Source: Endotrypanum monterogeii
Taxonomy: Eukaryota; Euglenozoa; Kinetoplastea; Trypanosomatida; Trypanosomatidae
Assembly: GCA_000333855.2 (NCBI GenBank)
Contig: CM007319.1
Location: forward strand, 7,052-54,855
Direction: 5' to 3'
Length of the DNA: 47,804 nt
The first letter of the stretch is position 1. Each line of letters begins with the position of its first letter. The notes under the pieces were generated by a model, which saw only the letters and a list, made by a program, of their open reading frames with translations, was not told where the DNA came from and did not search any database. Position numbers and translations under genes: made by a program. Shown piece after piece: positions 29,927 to 39,200 of this stretch.

Positions 29927-30175
29927 TAGTAAATAGCGGAAAACATCTTCAACCCGTTGTGCTTCTGCACAGATGTCAGTGATTAAAAAAAGTGTAATAT
30001 ACCACGATCTTGGGTTTCTAGAAGATGTACGCGGAGAACTGGAGCAGAAATGGTAGTATATATTTTCGTTTTAATAATAAATCTACGTTTGCTGTGCTCG
30101 AACGTACATTTTTGTTTAGGAAAGCTTTTTTCAAAACCTTTTTTTTTCTCCCCTACAAAAAAGAAGAAAAAAGCT

Positions 30176-30199
30176 GCGAAATTGTTTAAACAATTTCGC
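30176..30199. repeat. 24-bp perfect palindrome
   Basis: The left half is GCGAAATTGTTT (30176-30187), and the right half (30188-30199) is its exact reverse complement with no spacer. Oligopurine sequence flanks it on the left (30160-30173) and oligopyrimidine on the right (30199-30207), so an imperfect longer hairpin is possible. Confidence 0.92.
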
Positions 30200-30696
30200 T
30201 TCTCTTCCGAAATATACTTTTTCATTTATTTTTCATGGCACTGGGGTGTAAAGTCGAGAAGATCGTGTTGCTATTAAGTATCTGATAGTCTTCACTAATG
30301 TTTTTTACATATCTGTGGACAAATAATCGTTGACACTTGCGCTAATTTACTAAACGAAGTTGCATATGGTACTTATTGCTAACGAAGTCAACCGAAATAT
30401 TTCTTTTTTGTAGAGTGTAAGATAATGTTAACCAAGCTTACGGCATACCGCCTCCGAGGAAAAAAAAAATTGAATAAAAACTAGTTGATTGAAAAGTATT
30501 TCTTCTCGAAAAGTGAGTTCGACGACTTTAAAAAAAAATCGTCGTTTTCCACCTCTACGTTTTCATTAATTTTCGTGACTGTATGAACGTACTCATACCA
30601 TCAGGGGAGAAATCGTAGCGCTATCATGCGTCCAATTTATTTTTTTCAAAATAGTGGTCATCATTTGGCCGGTATCAAAGCCTCTAGCAATACCTT

Positions 30697-30722
30697 TTGA
30701 TTTTTTTTTTTCACGTGAACAG
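30697..30722 (+). promoter_or_regulatory. Predicted trans-splice acceptor for the phosphatase gene
   Basis: A T-rich run (30697-30711) is followed by CACGTGAACAG, with AG at 30721-30722. The ATG at 30785 follows after about 62 bases. Confidence 0.6.
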
Positions 30723-30784
30723 TTGTCGAACACAAGACGACAAAAAAAAACCTAATTGAAAAACATACAACTCCAGTAAAAAAA

Positions 30785-31501
30785 ATGAACAAGCAACGCA
30801 TTCGAGGAGAATCCTTCAAACAGGAATATCAGGCGGCTGGTCGCCAGCGCACCAATCGGAAGCGTGATCCTTCGATGAACAAGACCGATCCTCATCTTGT
30901 TATTGCACCTCAGTCAGAATTATACCAAGGAAAACTTGTTCTAGTTCTTGATCTTGACGAGACGCTGGTATTCGCCCGTAGCGGGCCTCTTTACGCACGA
31001 CCAGGGATTCCGGAATTCTTTCAGATGTGCAAAGACAAAGGTATCGAGGTCGTTGTTTGGACAGCTGGGCTCAAGGCCTATGCGCAAGCTATCGTGTCGA
31101 ATATAGACACGTGTAATGCTGTTTCCCATTGTATTTATCGCCACAACAAGTGGTTTAACGGCCAGCCAGGCTATCGCAAGGACTTGAATGCTCTTGGGCG
31201 TCCTCTTGACCGTGTTCTTATAGTGGAAAACACGCCTGATTGCATTCGTGGATATCAGGAGAACGGCATTCTCGTCAGCGATTATGAAGGTGGCGACGGC
31301 GAGGACAACACACTTTACGCTCTAGCAGAATTGGTAAGAGTTCTCAGTGAAAGCGATTTTACTGTTCCACAGTTTATTGCTAACTGTCAACTATTAAAGC
31401 GGGAACCTGTTATGACAGATGTCGGCGACTACATACATGCGTACACTCTCGATACAAACTGTTTTAATCCTCAGCACGTTCGTGTTAATCGAGACCTTTG
31501 A
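30785..31501 (+). CDS. FCP1/NLI-type (CTD-like) protein phosphatase
   Basis: The 238-residue protein has a basic N-terminal tail (about 45 residues) and an FCP1-homology (NIF) HAD-phosphatase domain. LVLDLDETLVF (residues about 53-63) supplies the nucleophile and acid Asp of the DxDxT motif. ARPGIPEFFQ is the family's RPG segment, VVWTAG (90-95) is motif II, RKDL holds the motif III lysine, and LIVENTP (145-151) replaces the more usual V-D-N-S-P. Relatives dephosphorylate Ser/Thr in the RNA polymerase II C-terminal domain, SMADs or mitochondrial and membrane targets. Trypanosomatid CTD lacks canonical heptads, so the substrate here is open. It is the first gene of the rightward array. The alternative reading as a TIM50-like import receptor lacks support because no membrane segment is visible. 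Confidence 0.88.
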   Translation: MNKQRIRGESFKQEYQAAGRQRTNRKRDPSMNKTDPHLVIAPQSELYQGKLVLVLDLDETLVFARSGPLYARPGIPEFFQMCKDKGIEVVVWTAGLKAYAQAIVSNIDTCNAVSHCIYRHNKWFNGQPGYRKDLNALGRPLDRVLIVENTPDCIRGYQENGILVSDYEGGDGEDNTLYALAELVRVLSESDFTVPQFIANCQLLKREPVMTDVGDYIHAYTLDTNCFNPQHVRVNRDL

Positions 31502-32789
31502 AGGTGAGATGATTGGTGCGTTATTGTTTTTCCTGCTCCATGTGGTCTGCGGCAAGTGAGCACTGCCGCACATTCGAATTGAACGTTCTTGATTTTTTTT
31601 TTTTGCAAAAGGCTTCACGATTCATCCGCGTGATAGCGATGCTGCTAGCACCTGTGTGCTGTCGCTCCGCTTTTGTCATTTTCTTGTTTGGTGTTGTCGA
31701 TCCAAATGAAAGTATTTTGTTTCCCACGTGGTCGGGGGAAAAAAAAGATATCTTTTACACCTTGTCGAACTTTTCCACTCGTATATTTCTGTCGCTAAAC
31801 TCAATGCCACTAAAATTGAGGTGAAAGCTTCCGTTTGCGAGACCGATTTCATTAGGGGAAGGAAAGCAAGGTTTAACGGGCAATTCAATAGTTATTCCGC
31901 ACTTGGGATACGCCTATTTTCAAGAAAATATCAACGTGACTGTTTTATTTTCAGTTAGTTGAGTGAATTGTCTTGCCATTCGAACTGCTGTATTTGAAAT
32001 CCAATCGTTCTACTGGTTTGCTCGCTTTAGGATTTTTGACTACCAGTAGTGAGGATGTTGAATTTTGTTAAATCGAAATACATCGCGAAGAAAAAGATGT
32101 GGACTAGATATTGGTCTACAGCTGTCTTGTGGTGGCAAAATTTGTCATACAAAGATCTTCGATCGAGAAAAAATTGTACTTTTCTTAGGGGAAAACAAAG
32201 CAATCATTCATGCAATTCTGTTGCTGCTGTTGTTTTATCTCTCTTGATATGGCTTGCTTATTGTTTTTCTTCCCAGTTGTCATTTCGGCAACGATAAAGG
32301 CTAACATCTTGTAGTGCACACGAATGTGATGAGATGATAGGTTACTAAAAGGTCGGAGTTTCATAGGCATCATTTTTTTTTCGTTTCGGTTGCTGTCTGT
32401 TAGAATGAACGCTCGTGTATCACTTTTCATTTTTTTAGTGTTTGCTGTGAGTCATGAGTGTGTGGTTCGAATTATGTTCTTTTTAATTGTAAGTGATGTC
32501 CATCTCGAGTCGATTGAAGAGCCTTTTTGGGGCTTTTTAGCGCTGCTGTACTTTGAGGCTTGTGTCGTGGGAAAATTAAAAACAAATACAGATTCTATTG
32601 TTTCATCAAATTATTTTGGTTGCTAAGGCAAGGTCCTATGGAAGCATTATCCGCTGAAAGCGTGTTTGAGTGCATGGTAGATACGTAGTACACTGGTCTT
32701 TTTCCTTGATGGTTCCGTACACACTGTCTGTCGTTTTTACTCTGAGGCCTCTTTTTTTACTTGTCTGTCTATACACACTTATATACGTA

Positions 32790-32846
32790 CATATATATAT
32801 ATATATATATATATACGTTCATATATATATATATATATATATATAT
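32790..32846. repeat. Paired (TA)n microsatellites
   Basis: Two TA runs of about 12-13 units are separated by a short CGTTC-containing spacer and start in near-identical context (ACGTACATAT and ACGTTCATAT), as if the unit duplicated. Confidence 0.95.
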
Positions 32847-33128
32847 GCAGACATATGCATATTTAGCATTGCTTGAGTTTTAGCAGCGTCTTTCACTGAG
32901 TTCAAAAAAAAAAGAAGAAAGCATAGCGAGTGCACACATACACGCAGCTTAATTTTTCAAAAAAAAATATTCACCTGTGTTCTCAACAGCTGTTGAATTT
33001 CGTTCGTTCTCTATCGACTGATTAAAGTCTCCACTTTCAAATCTAGATTATAAAGCTGTTCACGTATGCGCTTTGCCTGCGCCGCAATATTATATTTGTT
33101 GGGGAGAACACATCTGGCTAACACATTC

Positions 33129-33159
33129 TTTTTTTAATGTAGAAGTTTTATTACTTCTA
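33129..33159 (+). promoter_or_regulatory. Candidate trans-splice acceptor within a hairpin
   Basis: A T-run (33129-33135) is followed by AATGTAG, with AG at 33141-33142. TAGAAGT (33140-33146) pairs with ACTTCTA (33153-33159), which would place the AG in a stem. Another AG near 33209 is an alternative. Confidence 0.35.
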
Positions 33160-33292
33160 TAATAGAAAAAAGTCCTGCCACACATACAAAAAAAAGCAAC
33201 TCCAGGTTCAGCTTGAAATATATGTTTTCTCTTGATGTGAGAGGCTAAAGATTTTCGATCAGGAACCTGCTCTGCAAAGCTTTCTTGGTGCG

Positions 33293-36200
33293 ATGTCAGA
33301 AGGTCAAAATGAAGGGTTATCCTCGAACGAGGCTTCTCCAGGAATGTGGGACCAGATTCAACGTATGCCTTTTCAGCAGCTGCAGGACACTGATGATTTC
33401 GTGTACATCAAAAAGGTAATGTCACTTGTTGCCCATTACGTGTTTCTGGAATCTGACCCGAATTTGTGCGATTCTCGATATACAATTAGCATTGCAAAAT
33501 TGCTGAAAATTGTTTCATCAAAGGCTCTTACTGAGTACGAACATCTCAATGGGATGTTAAAGGAAGCGAAAGCCGAGGTCGAGAACATGCGGGGTGCTGT
33601 GAAAGTACACCTTTCTTCAAAAGACGAAGAAATTAAGGCGCTTCAGGGCCAGCTGCGTGAGCCAAAGACAGAACCTGTATCTCAAGTTGTACCTGTTGAA
33701 CTGTCGAAATCGGAGGAGCTAACGCGCCTCAAAACCGAAAATGATGAGCTTGCTATACAACTGCGAAGCATAAAACGGCAGTATGAGGAGTTGAAGCAAG
33801 CCTTGGCCTCGCGCAGCGAGGACAAAATCCATATCAACGAAAGCTACGACAAAGCACAACTGGAGTATCGCCACCTAGCTGCACGGTACAAACGTCTCGC
33901 CGAACGCGCTCTCAAAGCAGAGGATATGCTCCAAGAGCTGCGTCGAAAAGAGCGGGGGAAAAAACAAGGTTTGAACGATGAGCTTGAACGGCTTCAGGAA
34001 AAGGTTCAGTTTTTACAGCAAGAAAACTCGACTCTCGTGCAGTCGCGCGATCGAGCGGAGGAGCTTTGTGAAAAGCGGGAAGTGGAGGCACTGCGCGACA
34101 TGACAGAACTACGGAGGCTGACCAAGGATCTTCTTGATGAGGAACGCGCAAAGAACCAATCTTTACGAGACGAGTTTCTCACAGCCAAGCAGGAATCCGA
34201 TGCACATGTCGAGCAGCTCATGCGCCAACACGAGGTAGAGCTGAGTGAGAAAGAGGAAGAGATTACGCTACTCCGTCGACAGCTAGAAAAGGCCACCAAC
34301 AAGCCCAAGTCCCGATTTCACTCTGACTCGTCCATTTCTGTTGATGGATCATCGTCCAACTTATCGGTGGCCACCACTCTGCCCGGTGCCAGCAACGAGG
34401 TGACGACGGGGCGTGCGGTTTCCACGGGGGAGCAGCGTAGGCTAGAGCGTGAAAACGATGATTTACGCGTGGAAGTGGAGCAGCTTGAACTTCGCATTGA
34501 CGCCCTGGATGAAGAAAACCGCCGGTTGACCCGTCTCATTAAGAACTACGAAAGCGGTGACGAGGGTCTGTATCGGCTGAGACAGGACTTGGCCGACCAC
34601 ACGCGAACAGTGGAGGTTCTTCAAAGTGAAAATGCGCAACTCCGAGAGCGCTTGAACGGAATGGAGGACTCGGTTACATTTAATGCTGCGCTGCGTGAGC
34701 TATGCAAGCGGGTTGGGGTGACGGAGGAAGAGATTAATAGTCTACGGCCTCAAAATGCAACAGCGTATAGCGAGATGGACACTTTAAAGGAGGAGTTGAG
34801 CCTTCTGAAGGAGGAGGTAGAGTGGCTAGAGAAAGAGCGACGCCACTGGATGAATAAGGTGCGACTGCAACCTCTGATGGACACAAAGCTGCGCTTCGAG
34901 CTGGGGCTTTCCTCTGAACAGCTCAAGCAGCTAGACAAGCTCGTGGACCAGATGAAAGCTGGCGCCGTTATCGTCGAGGACAACGATGTGAACTACAAGG
35001 ACAAGTACTTCAAAGAGCTCCAGGCGCGGCGCGCTGATGCCGAGCAGTTCAATGAGTTCGTCAAAGAACGCATAAATGAGGCACTAAAAGGCGCTTTCGT
35101 AGACTTGAACAACCCTGACGCAGCTGCTGCCGTCTCAGCTTTGCGGGAGCATATCGACGTAATCACTACCTCGTCTGCAGTAGAGACGGCTGCTCAAGCG
35201 CAGGAAAAAATTGACCGATTGACTCGGCGGCTAGAAGAGTTGGAGCAATCTGAAAAGATTCGCGTGGAAGAGATCGCACATTTACGTGAGCAGGTGATTG
35301 CAGGCACGGCTGAGAACGAAGTGATTTGTCGAGAGCGCGATCAGTACCGGGAAGCCATATTTGGCGCTGCTGGGGTGGGTGCGGGTCAAACGGAGGTCAC
35401 GGCTAGTGTAGATGTGCAGACGCTAGGTGACTTTGGCGAGCTCAACTTAGGCACTTTGTCAAGCGCAAAGTGGCTGACCGTTGCAAACACACTGCGCGAG
35501 CAGCTGCGCATGAAGGATGGTCTAATTGACTCGCTCAGTAAAGAGTTAGCAGCAGCGAGGGAGAGGCTGGATGTCGTGCGAGCCGCTGAGGCGGAGCTGA
35601 GCCGAAAGGCGGAGCTCAATAGGAAGGCAGATGCCTCCATGCAGGATCAGATCAACGTGCTGACATCTTTGAACGAAGAGCTAACCGAGAGATGCGACGC
35701 GTTGGCGAAGGCGAACAAAGACCTGGAGGGCGGTCTCGAGCGACTTGACCGAGGCACGACAAAGGAGTTGCTTCTCAAAGTAGTCCTCCTGCGTCGTCGA
35801 GAGGCTACTCTGCTCCAGCGACTGCGTCGAGCCCTCAGTTCACAAGAGGAGTCCGCCGTGGCCGCCAAGCATGTGCAGTCCCAGATGAAGAATACTCTAG
35901 AGCGGCTGCGTGGATTTCTCGAAGGGGAGGAGACCAGTACAAATGCGGTGCTGCCCCGCTCCACCTATGGGTGCAGCATGGAGGGTGAAATGCTCAGCTT
36001 CCTTGATCACGCTGTGAGACACGTGCTCCAAGGTCGAATGTTCCGAGAGGACAGTCGCTTTCTACTTCACCTCAAGGAGGTTTATCAGGGTATGGAAACA
36101 AGTCAGGAGGTCCTGGAGCTGCGCCTCGACGCCAAGCGGCTTCGACACGACCTGGAGGAGAGACAGGAAGAAGTTGATGCACTAACCGCTGAGGTGGCAG

Positions 36201-39200
36201 GACTCCGTGTGATGTCGACTGCTTTCGAGAGCGCGCGGGTGAGCTCAACGCCTGATTATACGGCAGCGGCAGTGGCAAAGAGCGAGGCCGAAGCGGCTAC
36301 CTTTAAGCAGAAATACACATTGACAGCGAAGCGACTCGAGGCTCGCGAGAAAGAGATTGCGCAGCTGGAAAACGATCTTGATTCTGCGCGTGTGGAGGTA
36401 ATCGAGGTACGAGATCACATACGCAATATTCTGAGTGAGGGCGCTGAAACCCGGGAGGCCCCGGGTGCATCGGCGCCGCCCGCAAAGGTGAGTGCAACAG
36501 AGCTGCTTCTCCTTGAAAAAGAAATTGCCAGGCTGAAGACTGTCAATTTAGGGCTTTTGCACCACTCCCTGGATCTCCAGTCGCAGACAAAGTCATTAGA
36601 AATTGAGTTGGAGGCCAAACAGCAAGAAAGCGCACTGTTAAAAAATTCTGCGAATTCGCAGGTGGTAACAAGTTTCGTGAGCGCAGCAATTCGTGAACAC
36701 AGCGCATTGCGCCGGCAGAGTGAGCTGGCTCTCATCCAAGCGAAGCGATTCAAGATGCAGCTGGCTGCAACTGAGGCTAATTATCATGTAGTCGCCAATG
36801 AGGCGATGCTGTACAAAATGGGTGCCTATCGCCTCTACCGCAAGTACGTTGAGCAAATGGTATCCGTTGTGGACTACTTGCGTTGTGTGCAGCGCGCCAG
36901 CAAGGGCTCTCTCTCACCGCATCAGGCAGAGATTGTGGATCGGCGTCTTCGCAAAACCCTCACAGATCTCAGCGAGTGCTTCGGTCGGGGCAAGCTGTTA
37001 GCGATGCAACTCTCTGACGCGCAGAACGCCGTGGGGACACTTGAGCTTCAGCTATCTCTGCTGCAAATGGAAGACGGCCCTGTCAAACTAGATGTATTAG
37101 AGACCAGGCTGCAGGAGGCTCGCAGCAGACTGCGCGATCACGACCGCCTCATGACGGAATGCCAGGAGGAGAGACAGTTTCTGCAAGCGAAGCTAAGCCG
37201 CGCGGAAGCTACCAATAAGGATCTGAACGCCGAAGTTGCCCGACTCGAGTTTGGGTCAGTATCTGTATCTCCCATGAATGCTGAGGTGCTGGCCACACTT
37301 CTGGAGCTGAAAGAGAGTGTGTTTGACAAAACGGTAACACCATCGCTGACGATCGAGTCAGGTCCAACAACTGCCTCACATAGGTTGAGTGCTGGTTGCG
37401 CAGACGACAGTGATTTTGCCATTCGCGAGTACAAAAACGCCATAATGCGACAGACTGAGCTCACACAGCAGTGCTCCACATTAAAAAAACAGCTGGCCGA
37501 TGCGGACGCTGAGCGTCGCCGTGCGGAGCACCTCTCAGCGCAGCTGAAAGAAGAAGCACTACAGGCAGGCGAGCGGATCGCGTTTGCTCACCGACAGCTT
37601 GAAGAGGAGCGACAAAAGACGTCACAGCGTGAGGCACGGCTGTTGCGGGCGCATGAGGCACAGACGGAGGTGGCACGGCGAGCTACCGAGCACAACATTC
37701 AGTGCTTGCAAGAAATGGTCCACAAAAAGGAGGAGCAAATCTCTTGTTTGCAGGAGCAGCTTTCCGCAGAGCGCAGAAAGCATGTCGAGTACGAGCTCGG
37801 CGAAGCTGTGAGAATGGAGCGGTTGCACGAGCACATGTTCCGTGAGAACACGGCAATGGTGGAGCGTTTCAAGAGCGCCATCGATACTGTCGGAGACTCG
37901 ATGAGACTTGCGGGTGGTGGTATGGATCCAAATCTCCTCCTTCCAAGCACAGGTAGCGGTGTGCAAGAGCAGCTGCAGCTCCTCACGGAGGAAACAGTTC
38001 GACTTCGTCGGGAGTTGAAAGAGGCCCGCGAGTCCGCCATTGTTCTGGAGTCGCAGCTTGGCCATCAGGTCCAACAGCAGCTCTCAACTCTCACTGCGCA
38101 AGCTGAGTCCTCATCAGCACATTTGCAAGCGATCCCAATCCATAGCACAGATGCGCTCATGAGTATCATACGTAATCAAACGGCGATGGCGGATAGTCTG
38201 CGGCAACGGGAGGCGCAGCTGACCGCTGAGCTACAACGCGAGAAGGAGCAAAGGGCCTCTATGGAAAGGAAAATCAGCGAAATTCAGGGCCAGCAGGTGG
38301 AGCAGGGCGGCATGCTCCAGCTCCTGTCACAGGTGACTTCGGCAGGTGGTGTATCTGATGCACCGCTGGTTAGTGAGTTGCGTGCGCAGAACGCTGCCCT
38401 CGATCAAGAGCTGCACGCCATGCGGCAGGCAGTGGAGGAAGAGCGGGCGTATGCAAGGCGCTTCCAGATGGATGCTGCAGAATGGAAAAAGCACCTCGAT
38501 GCGTTGCAGGCACAGGTGTCTGCGCAGCAGTCAGAGACAGAGCGTGCGCAGCACCTGGCGGCACTCAACGAGGGGCTGCGAGTGGATCTCAATAACGTGA
38601 AGGAGCAAAATGAGAAGCTGATGATGGCCGCTACAGTTCTCAAGCAGAAGCTCATAGACGAAGCGCATCAAAGCGGCGAGTCTGCTCGATTGCATCATCA
38701 AGAGATTGCACTGGCGCAGCGCATGGGGACCCTTCAACAAGAGTCGACGGGTCATATGAGGGTGCTTGACCATCGCATTCAAGCCATTCAAAAAGAGCTA
38801 AACGAGAGGGTCGAAAAAGAGAAGTCGATGCTAGAAAAAAACGTGGAGTCTCAGCGGCTTGTGTATCAGCTACATCAGCAGCTACGCGTCAAGGACCGGG
38901 AGCTGGCTTCTTTGCAAGAGCAATTGCGACTCCGCAAGGGTACCTCGTCAGCTTCACGACAGCAACGGATCACTGCAGATACTTCAAGTCTTCAAAGTCG
39001 AGGTACTCAGGTAATAGCAGCAAGAGAGGAGTCGCCACCGAAGCGCGACGTGGAAAATACCCTGGAGGATCCAAGAGCCACGGTTTGCGCGTCCAGCGCA
39101 GGAGTGTCCCCACTGCCACCGCGGCCCTCTCTGAACCACCATGCACCCGTCCTGGAAAGGGTGTCTACACCACCTACTCTGGCTTCGATTTCATCACAGG

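Larger units (their letters stand above)
28935..30784. promoter_or_regulatory. Divergent strand-switch region, presumed bidirectional transcription start
   Basis: Genes to the left are all on the minus strand and genes to the right all on the plus strand. In trypanosomatids such divergent junctions are where RNA polymerase II starts both arrays, marked by histone variants and acetylation rather than core promoter motifs. About 1.76 kb separates the two flanking splice acceptors. The left third is mixed in composition with a C11 run at 29632-29642. From about 29750 the DNA is AT-rich and carries perfect palindromes at 29913-29926 and 30176-30199. No protein or tRNA gene was recognised. Confidence 0.8.
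31502..33292. other. Long AT-rich intergenic region
   Basis: It holds the phosphatase 3' UTR, two TA microsatellites (32790-32846) and the probable 5' UTR of the giant coiled-coil gene. An acceptor candidate lies at 33129-33142 (T-run then AG) with a 7-bp hairpin over the AG (33140-33159). Short frames have no recognisable features. Confidence 0.6.
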
